A stretch of DNA of 64,000 bases from Acanthacorydalis orientalis (GCA_034766995.1 CM068322.1:9948310-10012309); one strand, 5' to 3'; counted from the first letter of the stretch, positions 48,311 to 61,207 are shown. The notes: generated by a model from the sequence alone, not told the origin. Numbers and translations are program-made.

Positions 48311-48796
48311 AACTTTCTGATCAGGGTAGTATATCACAAAAATATTATTCGTTCACAAAAAATCATTCAATAAAATTTAAACACGAAATTTTAAAATAGG
48401 ATGACAAGTTTTGCAAATATGTATATAAAGTTTGTAATTTATCTTGAAAATCATAATTTCTAAAATTATAATATTATATACTTGCAATCCTGTTGATGAG
48501 TCATCCTTTTAGTCATCGCTTTTTTGTATTAGTTTATTTTCTATCTCTTACTGATAGTTGTAGCAGCTAGTTAGAGTTATCTTAAATATATCTGAAAATG
48601 GTTTACTCGCTTAACTATTAACAGAAAACAAATAGTTATATGATTCTAAAACAACGAATTCCACCTAAATAATAAAATAATTTCGATTGGAATGTGCATT
48701 TTTTATATTTTTATAACTAAATATACACCTTTAGTTTTAATATAAAATATTTATCATCATTTATTTATAATATTTATCACCAATATTTAACTTAAG

Positions 48797-48824
48797 TATA
48801 CATATATATATATATATATATATA
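48797..48824. repeat. (TA)n microsatellite
   Basis: Short TA run. Confidence 0.88.
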
Positions 48825-49886
48825 ATGTGTGTAACGAGAATTTTTCTAAAATAATAAGAATTTTCAATGTATCTTGAAATTTATTTATAAAAAGTATTGT
48901 TATTTGTCTCTGCTTGCATTTTTAAAATATTAGCTTTTTAATAATCAATTATAATTGATCCTGATTTCTAATGACAATTAATCCTGAATTCCACTAGTAA
49001 TAAAGTCCAAAGAATACAACACTAAAAAAGATAAGGAGAAATATAAATAAATAACTATCTGAACAAATGATTCACAGTCATTTTAAGCTCTTGAAATTCA
49101 CAATTAATTATTTACCTTTGATTCGGTTTAAATATTATTTTCTTATATATTTATTAATTTAATACATTGACAAATTGAAATCAAGGGCTAGTTTTTTTTT
49201 AAATATTATTCGATCCAAAACAATCATAACATCTTATCCTGTAATAGTTTCAAGAATAATGTACAAAAAAGTTCCGTAAAAATCAAATCTAAAAATGTTA
49301 CAGTTCAATTTGAAATATTTAAAACATGTTTTGGCTAAAATAATTTGAATGAGTCAATCATTATACGATAAAATAAAAATGTATGTACTAACAACTATAT
49401 ATATATTGAATCATTGCTTCAAAAATGATGTTTCTTTATTCTCATTCTCATCATGTTCATTTTTTCATCCTTCAAAAAAGTATATTTTTTTCAGATAATT
49501 ATTCTTAGTACTGTGCTATCTATGAATAAAAGTCATACATTCTCACACCATAAAACTCGTACACTATCATTATGTATTTGACCCTATAAGACATTCTTTG
49601 TATCCAACTCGATAGTGTTTTCTTGATAAGAAAGCTAGACCTATAAAACTTACTTTCATACGAAAACTATAATCTTATTTTCATATTTATTAGATTTTTC
49701 CGATTCCGATTATGTATTTGTCTTTAAATATGTATTTATAATCGCTATTTTTAAAGATTGTGTATACATCAGAAAAAAATCGATTTTTATTATACTCGTA
49801 ATGATTTTTTTTCTGATTCGTTTAACCACTTTTCTCTTCTATTTTTACTATAATTAATGTAATAAATATTTTTTATAATGTTTTCT

Positions 49887-49936
49887 ATAGTTTTATTATT
49901 AAAATAGTTTTATTATTAAAATAGTTTTATTATTAA
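49887..49936 (+). repeat. 17-bp minisatellite, three units
   Basis: ATAGTTTTATTATTAAA is repeated three times with almost no change, ending in TTAATCAT. Confidence 0.75.
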
Positions 49937-50369
49937 TCATTAGCTTTTTCATAAATATTTTCTTTGTCGCTAATTTTTTATTTTCGGATGTTTATATTTC
50001 TTTAAATTAACTTTTTATCTAATAAAATAGACAGTTGTAAATGAGTAAAGTGTAAATAATGGAATTTTCTCTTGCATACTTCACATTCTTGTGCTGTAAA
50101 TTATCCGTGTCATAAAGCATATTTTATGCATAACATTTTAAGTATGCTCTTGCTTTTCATCAACAATGAACTGCACAATAAATTACAATGTTTTCTTGTC
50201 ATAAAATATATTTGTTATTTTTGTTGTTTATAAATATTAAAAAATAATACAGATTTTTCTGTACTTTAGCCCTTTTAGCATAATGAGTTCGTTATTAAAA
50301 TTTTCATAAACAGTAACCAAAGATGAATTATCAATTATTGGACATTTTCATCGCAATTTCTGTATCCTA

Positions 50370-50475
50370 CCACTTGGAGAATAATGGAATTGACATCAAA
50401 ATGTATATAAAAAAATCAAATATTTTCAACAATCAACTATTGATTATTTTTGATCAAAAAATGTGTTTAAGGTTA
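50370..50475 (+). repeat. Hammerhead-like-motif repeat family, partial copy
   Basis: GAGAATAATGGAATTGACAT, then CAAAATGTATATAA, TTTTCAACAATCAACTATTG and TTTTTGATCAAAAAAT follow the second half of the family in order. No terminal repeats can be seen and the core is degenerate. Confidence 0.45.
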
Positions 50476-50850
50476 GTGATATAAGGGAAAATTTTATTTA
50501 ACACCAGTTATAAAGACTTTAGACAATATGCTAACCACCTTATATTTTGTGAAGAAAGTATCTTTTAGAGATTTGTTATATATTGTTCGACCTTTTTTAA
50601 GTATATTATAGACAATTCTCAATCTCTAATATAAAATTGATTTCGGTATGTCTAAATCAAATGAAATTGTATTTATTGGGATTTATTTTTTACAAGATTA
50701 CAAGAATGTACCGAAATGGTGCTCATCTATCAAACGTTATTTTTAAAAAATTAAATGACCCGATATACATAAGAAGAATATGTAAACAAATGTTTGTAAA
50801 AATAAAAATTAATTTAATTTTTGTATTTAAAATGTTTTCATTCGTCTCGT

Positions 50851-50863
50851 GCACACACATACG

Positions 50864-50912
<49 letters not shown>
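50851..50912. repeat. (CA)n(TA)n microsatellite
   Basis: Imperfect CA block, then a TA run. Confidence 0.94.
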
Positions 50913-50915
<3 letters not shown>

Positions 50916-51030
50916 TATCTATTAAATCAAACGTTTCAAGTAAAACATTTATAACAAAATAATATACAATAAAAAATAACTTATTGTGTCTCGCCATCTA
51001 TTCTTTTATATTTAATATTTTAGTCAATTT

Positions 51031-51032
<2 letters not shown>

Positions 51033-51078
<46 letters not shown>

Positions 51079-51099
51079 ATATATATATATATATATATA

Positions 51100-51147
<48 letters not shown>
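51033..51147. repeat. (TA)n compound microsatellite
   Basis: About 115 bp of TA with single CA and CGA interruptions; one of the longest in the window. Frames on both strands here are artefacts. Confidence 0.96.
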
Positions 51148-51149
<2 letters not shown>

Positions 51150-51422
51150 ATAAATATATTAGTGAATGCTTTCCATAATTGAATCAACAATGTCAGTGGT
51201 GCAATCTCCATTGTCATATACAGGAAGTAATCGTTTAGATAATTAAAAAGTTCATATGGTAACAGTATGCTAGCATACATATGAATATTTAAAATGCTCT
51301 TATGTAGGCATATCGCTGTGCGTTAAAATGTTCCACTCGGAACATTTATATGTTGTTACAAATGAATTATAGCGAAGGTAACGGAAGTATGTGTCAGTAT
51401 AAGAATATAACTAAATAACTTT

Positions 51423-51426
<4 letters not shown>

Positions 51427-51488
<62 letters not shown>
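51427..51488. repeat. (TA)n microsatellite
   Basis: Long pure TA run. Confidence 0.95.
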
Positions 51489-51490
<2 letters not shown>

Positions 51491-51590
51491 CTCATATATA
51501 CAAACACTGTCATCCAAATGAAACACAACAATTTTTTTGTCTGAAAATAAAAATAAATAATATAAAAAAGTCATATTACTTATAAATGTG

Positions 51591-51591
51591 T

Positions 51592-51619
<28 letters not shown>
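51591..51619. repeat. (TA)n microsatellite
   Basis: Short TA run. Confidence 0.9.
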
Positions 51620-51622
<3 letters not shown>

Positions 51623-51989
51623 CAATAACTTTTTTTTAAAATGTATTAATATTTTTTATTAAAGAGTATTAACTTTTAATAATTCATGAATAAAAGTAAA
51701 AAAAATCAATGCTCTATAAAAAGAAAATTAAAACATCTTATTCTCACAAATTAAACAAATCAGTAATGTAATGTCTTTTATTTATCTTTTTTAAATTGCT
51801 GCTAGGTGATCAGACAAGAAATCATTCAATATGACAAATCACTGTCATATAAATTATAATTACCTATGATCAAACTTGTCTGACATGTTTAATAATTGAT
51901 TAATTCAAAAGTTCTTTCAGTTTAAACATCTCAATTATACTTTATATCAATTTACTATATTTTTAGTAATACCGAATTATTCGAATAAA

Positions 51990-52045
51990 ATAAATATAAA
52001 TATAATAATAAATATAAATATAAATATAAATATAATATAAAATAT
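51990..52045 (+). repeat. TAAATA minisatellite
   Basis: Irregular tandem copies of AATATA/AAATAT over about 55 bp. Confidence 0.6.
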
Positions 52046-52164
52046 AATTTCGAATAAAATGCACATCCATTAGAATATGTATATATATATATATACTAGT
52101 TATGACGTATTTTAAACGATTATTGTATTACATTAATTAATCATCGTTCTAAATAATTGATGTA

Positions 52165-52310
52165 GAATAGCTTGGCATGAATATCAAAGTTATAATAGAG
52201 TACATGCCGCTGGTGCAGCTTAAAGTCGTTTAGCTAAGATGTACGTCCTTCCAGTTTAATGTTAAGGAGTTGTAAGTTGTGGGATGATAGTGATATTTCA
52301 AACTTCTATA
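52165..52310. other. GC-richer noncoding island
   Basis: GCTTGGCATGAATATCAAAG through TTGTAAGTTGTGGGATGAT is of mixed composition. Nothing recognisable. Confidence 0.3.
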
Positions 52311-52407
52311 TTAAGGATACAATTACAGTGTCGAAAATTTGTTACTTCAAACATCAGTACTTGTTTACTGACTTGTATTTATTGTAGGAAAATTTAAGTA
52401 GAATGGA

Positions 52408-52409
<2 letters not shown>

Positions 52410-52486
<77 letters not shown>

Positions 52487-52490
52487 TACA
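52410..52490. repeat. (TA)n microsatellite
   Basis: Long TA run with CATA at both edges. Confidence 0.95.
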
Positions 52491-53147
52491 GTACGTTTTT
52501 ATTCGTTTTACTGAAGTATATTACTTTTAACTTGAAAATAGTATTACAAAACTTTATTCCATATGTATGTTAGACATTTTTGTCTATTTTCTAATACAAA
52601 GTACACTACATTAACAGTTAAAATTATTTTCTTCAAAAAAATATAAATTTTTCAGATGACAGTTATGAAGATTTTAACCATTAATTTTACAATTATAATA
52701 ATTTACCTTATGATACCGGTTATTATAGTATTTATGTTTAATATAAATTTATTTTAACCATGGTTACTCGATTAAAAAAATTTTTTTTCAAATAATTTCA
52801 ATAGTTCTATTTTTTTAAGTAAAATAACACAAAGTTCGCTATTATAAATAACTTAAAAAAATAAATCTTTAAAAATTTACATATAAATACATAAAGTTGA
52901 ACAATTGTACAATTTATATTATTTTTAATTAGAAATCAAATTGACATTCGTAACTGAAAATTAATAATAATTATATATTTCGATTAAAGTTTTAATATTA
53001 AATTATGTTTCCCATTTGATGACTTATTATTTAATTTTCTCAAATTGTAAATATATTTCATAGATTATTACTGTATCAAAGTACGAGTATATAACAATAT
53101 ATCTTATTAAAAAGTATTAATCATAATTATTTCCATTAATATATATA

Positions 53148-53285
53148 TTGGGTTGGTTGCACAAGTCGTAGCTTTTTTATGAAATTTAAAATTTATTTTT
53201 TAAATAAACAAAATACATAAACTAATCAATAATATATTCTCCTCCATTGTTCACCACCAATATTATTCATTACCAATGCGTATTT
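53148..53285 (-). mobile_element. 3' end of another mariner
   Basis: After TA within a (TA)n tract the terminus reads TTGGGTTGGTTGCACAAGTC. On the minus strand the sequence encodes VVNNGGEYIID followed by a stop, which matches the very C-terminus of mariner transposases. The rest is lost; the right side grades into a copy of the hammerhead-like repeat at 53310. Confidence 0.68.
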
Positions 53286-53309
53286 TAGTAGTGATACAGA
53301 TTTTTATGT

Positions 53310-53446
53310 ATCTTAGAATTCTAATGATGATGGCATCGCCATTAAAATGTGCATAAATAACCAAAAATTATCTATAATCATTTGTTAACCATTTTTTATT
53401 GGAAAAATGTTTGTGGTTTGTAGTATGGGTGGAAAAATTATTTGTG
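53310..53446 (+). repeat. Hammerhead-like-motif repeat family, partial copy
   Basis: TAATGATGATGGCATCGCCA, then TTAAAATGTGCATAA, ATAATCATTTGTTAACCATT and GTGGTTTGTAGTATGGGTGG match the core and right arm. The left arm is replaced by the mariner end at 53148-53285. GGC and GCC can pair around the short loop. Confidence 0.62.
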
Positions 53447-53609
53447 CTAGATAAATTTTTATGTAAACGAGTTTAAACAATACTTTAAAAAGTTTTTCAC
53501 TAATTTGTAACTAAACAAAAGTATCCTGAAAGTTTATTATAGACATGGATTTAATATTGCGTCATTTCCTAATATGTATATTAAAAAATGATTTACTCAA
53601 TTTCATAAA

Positions 53610-53850
53610 AATTCGTATTATCGCTCCACATCATGGTGTAGTTTAACAAAAGGGTGTCCGAATGTAGTTAGAGGTATATCAGAGAAAGGCGAGTAAAATC
53701 CATTAGCGTAATTAGCAACGTGCAGTAAGTTCAGCAGACGACACATAATCAGGTGCACCGCCCCCTTCATGCATGCTTAAAATAGACTGCGCTCAACTAA
53801 ACGAAATTTTTATCAGAGGGCTGTTTTATATCTTGCATGTATGGTTTTAA
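53610..53850. other. GC-richer noncoding island
   Basis: Contains CAGGTGCACCGCCCCCTTCA and AGAAAGGCGAGTAAAATCC. No open frame of note and no element ends. Confidence 0.38.
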
Positions 53851-54614
53851 AACTGACAGGGATGAATAGAGTAAATTATATGATATGGATAAATAATGGA
53901 CATACAGTGTTTTGCTTGTTTTAATTAATGAATAATGTTTTTTGTATATAAACGTGTGCAATAAAAAAGTTAATTAGTTTAGCATGATCATTACTATTAA
54001 TTTTGTCGAAAAATTCATATACTCAGAACTAGTTTTAAGAAATATATTGTTCAGTAATGTAATGGAATTTTATTTAAAACAACTCACAGCATCAAATATA
54101 TTTTTCATTTTACGTCATATTATTATTAAAATACATTTTTTAATTTTTATAGTTTCTTTGATAATAATAACAAATCTATTGAATAATTTTTATAGTTTGT
54201 GTGAATATAGTATAAACGTTCAAATTTTCATTTTTTGAAAACATCCATTAATACACTTTATAGGTTTGTGTATACTTGGAGATTTGAAGAAAATATTTTA
54301 AAATCAGTTTACATATGCTCATTATTTAATGTATTATTTTTAAATTGTTGAAGTAATAAAAATTAAAATTCATTTTAAAAGTCATCGTTTAAGAAATATC
54401 AACTTCATCATAATATAATTAGAGCAGCAAAACCATTGACCAGTTATTAAAAAAAATTATAACTTTATTCTTAACTAATATTTTTCCTCATAACTCTTAC
54501 CTGATCTAATAAATATTAATTGAAATAATATAAATATATTATTTTGTCTTGCGTATAGTTCAAATTTATTATCTTGATATTTTCACGATGCAGTTTTGGT
54601 ACTGTGGTTTGTAT

Positions 54615-54765
54615 TCACTTTCACAAATAAATTATTCAATTAAATAATCAATTTCTGATTGGAAATATTTAATAGATGATCGTTGATCATTTTTGTTATT
54701 GATTATACACATTTTTATGACAATGATGCTATATGATTCTCAAGACGCTAAAGTACAAAAAATCT
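54615..54765 (-). repeat. Hammerhead-like-motif repeat family, partial copy
   Basis: The left terminal repeat CACTTTCACAAATAAATTAT is clear, followed by TTTCTGATTGGAAATATTTA and TTGATTATACACATTTTTAT. The core on the minus strand is degenerate (CTTGAGAATCATATAG). The right arm is missing. Confidence 0.58.
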
Positions 54766-55376
54766 TTTAAAAAATGTCAATTTTACAACAAACTGAATTA
54801 ACTTTTTAGTGATAGTAATATGGGCGTTGTCTGAACTTAGGGAAATTCCAAATTTTATGGCTTATGTCATTTTATGCACAATGAATATGTATTGGGCAGA
54901 CTAGCTTTACCCATAGTTGTTCTCAAGTAGTGCTTGTGTGAGCATGTATACAATTTTAAATATATTTGGGCTTTTTTTTAGATTATAAGATTTGAAGATA
55001 AAATAATACTATTTTAAAATAAGTACAAAATATAACAAAAATCAAAAAGGAAAATAAAAAAGTTTTCCTCGCCATTAAACCAAAAGATCAATATATATAT
55101 ATATATATACTAAAATATATGAAAATTGTAAAGTGAGTGGCGATTTCAAAAATAGTTTTGAATATATTAACGATAATTAAACTATTCCTGAATATCTATT
55201 CTTATAAGTGTAAAAAAAATTGACACAGGAGTAAATAAAAGGGTGAAAAATGTATGTAAAAATGTTCATTCGTGAATGAATTTCAATTTTACTATAATGG
55301 ATAAATAATAATTCTAAAATACATCTTTTTAGTTGAAAGAAATATGACTCTAATTATTTTTTTAATAGTTTTCAAT

Positions 55377-55597
55377 CACTTTCACAAATGAATTCTTTTC
55401 ATACCACAAACCACAAAAAAATATCTTGATCAAAAATATTCAATAAATCATTAATAATCATTTTTTGTGCTTGCTTATGTAAATTTCTATGGCGATTCCA
55501 TCATCATCAGAGCGTTAAAGTTCCAACAAATATTTACGATTTTTTAATTTTTTTATGATTTGTAAAGTGAAAAAAATAATTCATTTGCAGTGGAAGT
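55377..55597 (-). repeat. Hammerhead-like-motif repeat family, best full copy (221 bp)
   Basis: Left end CACTTTCACAAATGAATTCT continues into ACCACAAACCACAAAAAA; the reverse complement of the right end reads ACTTCCACTGCAAATGAATT and continues into ACTTTACAAATCATAAAAA. The two arms are therefore inverted repeats of about 45 bp. The minus-strand core is CTCTGATGATGATGG, AATCG, CCATAGAAATTTACATAAGC. This copy defines the family best. There is no open frame. Confidence 0.72.
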
Positions 55598-55853
55598 AAA
55601 AAATTATTATCAAAAAAAAAAAAAAAAAACAAAACCTCTAAGACAACATATTCTAATTACAAAATAGCACAATTATTAAAAATTAACTGAGATTTGTACA
55701 TTGTAATATTTTTATATCCATTCAGAATATTATTCATTCTACACAGATTTATTTTATCTTAAGTAATATTTAAAGCAATTGAAACCTTTTATCGTCTCAT
55801 TCTCTCGTTTTAAGAATTAATGAATAATAATATACTAATAATATGAGCATACA

Positions 55854-55856
<3 letters not shown>

Positions 55857-55904
<48 letters not shown>
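55857..55904. repeat. (TA)n microsatellite
   Basis: Pure TA run. Confidence 0.94.
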
Positions 55905-55907
<3 letters not shown>

Positions 55908-55925
55908 CGATTCAAATTAATAATA

Positions 55926-55926
55926 G

Positions 55927-56002
<76 letters not shown>
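55926..56002. repeat. (TA)n(TATG)n microsatellite
   Basis: TA runs with CATATGTA and TATG interruptions. Confidence 0.94.
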
Positions 56003-56284
56003 AATGTCTGTATGTACAGATCATAAATAAGATTACTAAAACTACTCTTTTACATTTAAATAAAACTGAATATTTAAAATGCACTACTATATGTAAGTAT
56101 TATATTGGTATTATTAATTTTTTGTATGAAAAACTATCTTGTACTTCAGTTTCTTATATATAAAAACAGACTATGCATATAAATATAAAACATGCACATA
56201 AGTATTGATATGTACATATAAACATCGAATAAGAAACATAGAAAATTCATATACCGTACGTAAATATTATTAGACACAATTCAA

Positions 56285-56600
56285 TATATTCAAAGCGCGC
56301 TACACGGAGAACACGTAAGGAAGAAAAAACTCCAGCTGAAAACAACTTTTCCATATCGTTTACACACCTACCCGTAAATCTGCACAGACACAAATGCATT
56401 ACACATTCACACGTACAACAAACTCAAGAAAACTTTATATAGCTCACGAAATATAATATCATACATCTCTAATCTCAACTTACTACCTACATTCAGCCGG
56501 TGGCGATTCAACATCCGGAAGGTAAAAACGATACTTTCTGCAGTTTATTTTCGAATCAATACTTGTCTAAACTGTAGCAAAATGACGTCGAGAAAATCTT
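56285..56600. other. GC-richer noncoding island
   Basis: Contains AAAGCGCGCTACACGGAG, CAGCCGGTGGCGATTCAA and CATCCGGAAGGTAAAAACG (a donor-like GGTAAAAA with no open exon before it). No recognised gene. Confidence 0.38.
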
Positions 56601-56602
56601 TT

Positions 56603-58242
56603 TGTTGCAAATCGCACACTGAGTAATTGAAATGTTTGATTTGAATGTTTACATGTTTGAAGTGTTAACTTTTTAAATGTTTTAAATAACTTGTCAGGCA
56701 TTAAAATTCAATATTTAATAAAATATGATTTTTTAAATATTTAAAAATGTATCTATACTGCAAAAGTCTTTTCTTTTTTATCTTTGAATTAAATAATGTG
56801 TCTAATGCATTCTGTGTTATTAATTATTAATAATCTATTTAATGTTTTGCTTGCATTAAAGTATCTGTAAAAAATTACAAAATTTAAATTTATAGTTAAT
56901 GATAAAAATGTATTATTTCTTATCGAATTTATTTTATTTTTATAATCTCAATGTATTTATTAAAAAAATGAATTAAATCTTAAGTTACAAAAGAATTAAA
57001 AATTTATTAAAATATTTTTGTAAATAAATTTATCTATTCTAATCTAAATTATTTAAACTTAGTTGCAAATATCAGAACTAAAGTAATGGAAAAAAATACC
57101 ATTACATAATAAAGAGGTATACTAGTTGAATTTTGTATATAAACAACTTTTTTTTAAATTTAAATATTCATCTCACTGGCCACGAAGACAAATTACTTTT
57201 TTCCTAAAAGCTCTTATGAATGAATTTAAATAATCCATTCTTACATTTTCCAATTTATTTATATTAGTAAAATACTATTCATCAACATACTTCTTAGACA
57301 ATGTAAATAAATGAGAAATTAATAATACAAGATCATATTAATAGACAGAGTTTTCTAACTTTATAATATTGAGATAATATTTGATCCTTATTATTAAAAC
57401 AATGATGATCATTATTTCATCACTTAATGTTTCGAAGTAATTTATATAAATTTTGCAATGGGCCAAATATTAAATGTTTTCTGACAACTCGCTTCATAGA
57501 AAATTGATGACATTTGTCCCAATAGTATCTCTAAGACACATCCGAAGTCTCAAAACATTTTTAATTAATGATAATTTTTTATTTAGTATCGTTCACAAAA
57601 TCAAACTCGAAAATTTATTCCCATCGCTGATAAAGAAATTTCACTTTAATAAATCGTGATTAGAAAAAATCTAATATAAAATTCTAATAAACAAGATCTT
57701 TTAATCACTGCTGAGTTGATTCATACAATCTGATAGTTTGCTGAATAAATCAAATAATTTGCTAAATGAAATAATATGTTATTATTTTCTACATCTACCA
57801 GCATACTGTCAAAACATTTCACTTTTTGTGTGATATTACAATATATTTGAATGACCTCAACATCTATTTGCTTTTTCGCTCAATAAGAAACTGTAAATAT
57901 ATAGAAAATAAAAATCAAACTTCTCTAGAGTTAATTATGAAAAGGTGAAACACTATTACTCAGTACAAAAACGATAAATTGGGAAGAAAATTTACCTTTC
58001 AATTATAAAATTCGATTGAAGGTTTATATTCTCTAAAAATGAAAATCTGTTGTGACTGATTCAAAATCTGTTTTCCGTAGACCCATGAAAGTACCACGCA
58101 ATATGCGGATGAAAATTATCGAATTGTTATACTCGATAGCATATTTAAATAAATGGATTTTTAAACTTTTTCAATAATCTGAACAGTAGAAGATATGAAA
58201 ATATAATAATTATTACACTGAAAATATTTAACATTTTTGGAA
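56603..58242. other. AT-rich noncoding stretch
   Basis: Chance frame at 57474. A small GC-richer patch at 58050-58130 without coding signal. Confidence 0.55.
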
Positions 58243-58366
58243 GCACACACACATAATCTCTCACTCATACATACACACACACATACATTCACACACACAC
58301 ATACACTCACACACACACATTCACACACACACACACACCCATACATTCACACACACACATTCACAT

Positions 58367-58432
<66 letters not shown>

Positions 58433-58441
58433 ATATATATA
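58243..58441. repeat. (CA)n / (CATA)n / (TA)n compound microsatellite
   Basis: About 140 bp of CA units with regular TTCA and TACA interruptions, followed by two TA runs. The 78-codon Thr/His frame and the Val/Cys frame on the other strand are translations of this repeat. Confidence 0.96.
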
Positions 58442-58771
58442 TGAGAAGAAAACGGAAATTTAATATATTATAATACACAAACAATTTTGATGTTTTTAAT
58501 CCTTATCTTAGTTTTAAAATAACAAAAACTAAATATTAGTAAATAGAATATTTTTACTCTTCTGAGAAACAACTACTATGAACTTTAACTGGAAACCAGC
58601 TACTAAGAAATTCTGCATCATAGTATAGATTTTGTGATGTTACATTTAGTATATTATTGCAATCGATTGTATCGAGCTTTACGCTTCAAAAATTTCTTCA
58701 CATACATCTCGTGGCCTATATAACCGCAATATTGGTATACAATATAAACTGATTTCTATATATCACTCCAT

Positions 58772-58819
58772 ATGTATAAATATACATGTGTGTATGTTTA
58801 TATATACATATGTGTGTAT

Positions 58820-58861
<42 letters not shown>

Positions 58862-58880
58862 ATAAACACACACGCATATA
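58772..58880. repeat. (TG)n/(TA)n compound microsatellite
   Basis: Two similar TATACAT-GTGTGTATGTT units, then a TA run and a CACA edge. Confidence 0.93.
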
Positions 58881-60374
58881 TATAAATACATAAAAGAAAG
58901 AGAAAGAACTAGTCATTCTAGATATGAGATTTTTATATCTATTCCTTGCTACCATTTATACACCCTTTGATATTCTATTCTGAACACATACATGATCTGC
59001 TGAAAATGAGTTGAGGTTGAAATTGATGTTCATGGTCTTAGGTGAAATGTTTCACCTTTTATTAAACGAATTTCTTGTTAGATTATTCTTTTTTTTGTTA
59101 CTCTTATGTTTTCGATGACTGATGTTTTTTAATTTATTTTAATACAAAATATTTTTTTTAAAAAAAAGAAATAATAAAAACATTGTTTCTATAATTATCT
59201 CTAAATTTTTGGAAGGGCTTCTCAATTCTTATATATTAAGATACCATTGACCTTAAGAGAAAAGGTATTCTACCAATATGTTTATATTATTTCTTTTAAC
59301 TTTTCCCTTTAAACTATTTACACGTATTCATAAAAAGTATTGAATGATACAAAGTCAAATGAATCTTTGGAAATGTTGAGTAAATTATTCCATTTCCACC
59401 TGACTTTTTTCTACCATTATTTTTACAGTGTATACTCGTGTATTATTATGATATAAAATAACAGTTAAATATTTATTTAATAAGGGATTTTTAAAATTTT
59501 TTTCTGAAAGACCTCAAAGTTATTAATTATACAAATCTGTGATTTGATTTTAATTATAAAACATCTTAAACTGAAGAAAATTTCTTCAATTCCACCAAAC
59601 AATAACATAATATTTTACAATTATCATTGCATTTAATTTCTGATAAACAAATATGGTTTTCATTAACTTGTTTATATAAATTTCATTTTTGTATATTAAA
59701 CAAATTCATTTTTATTCCTCTGTTATAAAAATGATTCATTTTTGAAATAAATTATTAAATATTCATTTTTATATTAATGTTTATACGCGAATAGAAAAGG
59801 ATGACTCAAAAACTATCTAATCTATTAATTACAAAATATGAAAAAAGAATATTTACAATCGGCTAGCTACTAATATATTAATATGTAGTATTTTGTCTCT
59901 TTATAGACTGATAAAATTTGTTCAGCTACTATCTCAAAATATCTATATTAAAAATAATCTAAATTTTCGTCTCGACTTATTTTCTAAATACAGTAGTTAT
60001 GTAAGAAAATGAAGAAATAAAATTTACACTTCACGATTAGTACCAAATTTGGTAATATCCCACATATTTTATTTATTATTTTTCTTGCATTAGATTTTTA
60101 TTGAATTTATCAAAAATTTATATGTAAAATATGTTCGTTTTACAATCGATTATTTGTGAATTAAAAAATAATAATAGATCTCACTTACTCTATACTTTTT
60201 AATAACTTTTCTCATATATGATACATTCTACGTTTTTGTAAAATTTAGGGAGTATTTATAAAAATTTAATAGAAGATTCGAATTGTTACAATTATACAAA
60301 TCTTATATTGCTTAGGAAGAGTTATATTGATCATAGAATCCAAGAAGAACAGATATAAATTATTTTATTCATTG

Positions 60375-60375
<1 letters not shown>
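58881..60375. other. AT-rich noncoding stretch
   Basis: Nothing recognised. Confidence 0.55.

Positions 60376-60414
<39 letters not shown>
60376..60414. repeat. (TA)n(TG)n microsatellite
   Basis: TA run ending in TGTGTG. Confidence 0.93.
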
Positions 60415-60415
<1 letters not shown>

Positions 60416-60441
60416 AAATTTATTTTATAGTTTATTATATA

Positions 60442-60444
<3 letters not shown>

Positions 60445-60501
<57 letters not shown>
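60445..60501. repeat. (TA)n microsatellite
   Basis: Pure TA run. Confidence 0.95.
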
Positions 60502-60503
<2 letters not shown>

Positions 60504-61004
60504 TTGTATTTCAAACTTCGAAAGATATTTTGAAAGTTTATAGTAAATTGATTTAATGCTCTGTATTTTCATAAAAGTGTTTCAAATTATTTGGTAAAAA
60601 AACTAATTTCCACTATAAAATGAAATATCACATCGTGTATCTGTTTAATTAAATATCAAAAGCGACATGAACAGGATATTTCTATTCATTTTGCATTATC
60701 GAATTTCGAAAGAACAACTTAATTTATAAGACAACATTACCAAGTCGCTAGTCCCAACAATCAAGTCGTTACTCTCAAGTACTAATTCGCAATAAATTCT
60801 GTATTATTAAATATGATTAATATCGTATATTAAGTAAAAGTTTCATTTTTTACGTCACTAAGTTATATTTGTAAAGAAATGCATTATAAGTGTACTAGTG
60901 CAATATTGTATTTGTATTTTTTACATTGAATTACATTTTTTTATAACATTGAAAATTTTCTTGGATATTTTTTCTCGTTCAATTTAATAAAAGAAATTTT
61001 ATAT

Positions 61005-61207
61005 CACTTCCATAAATGAATTTTTAACTTATCATAAAACAAACAATTTTTTCTGATAAAAAATTTTAATAATAAATTATTGAATGTTTTTTTATTGCTT
61101 ATGCATATTTCGGTGATGAAGTCTCATCTTCAGGACGCAAATTTGCATAGAAAGCCATTAATCTTTTATGTACTTTATGAAATTGAAAAATTCTATTATG
61201 GAAGGGT
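61005..61207 (-). repeat. Hammerhead-like-motif repeat family, full copy (203 bp)
   Basis: The left end CACTTCCATAAATGAATTTT and the reverse complement of the right end CCCTTCCATAATAGAATTTT pair over about 40 bp. The minus-strand core reads CTGAAGATGAGACTTCATCA, then CCGAAATATGCATAAGCA, with intact CTGAAGA and GAAA strands and a possible GATGA/TCATC stem. Confidence 0.7.

Larger units (their letters stand above)
48311..50369. other. AT-rich noncoding stretch
   Basis: A short TA tract and the 17-bp minisatellite at 49887. Nothing else seen. Confidence 0.55.

Noticed and set aside
47977..48320. Plus-strand frames of 62 and 91 codons
   Set aside because: Antisense to the mariner remnant, whose minus-strand protein is clearly recognisable.
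51020..51625. Several Tyr-Ile repeat frames
   Set aside because: All arise from (TA)n tracts; such frames occur at 6050, 15520, 20060, 27270, 46980 and elsewhere for the same reason.
58161..58473. Open frames on both strands with Thr/His or Val/Cys repeats
   Set aside because: They are translations of the (CA)n/(TA)n microsatellite and have no gene context.
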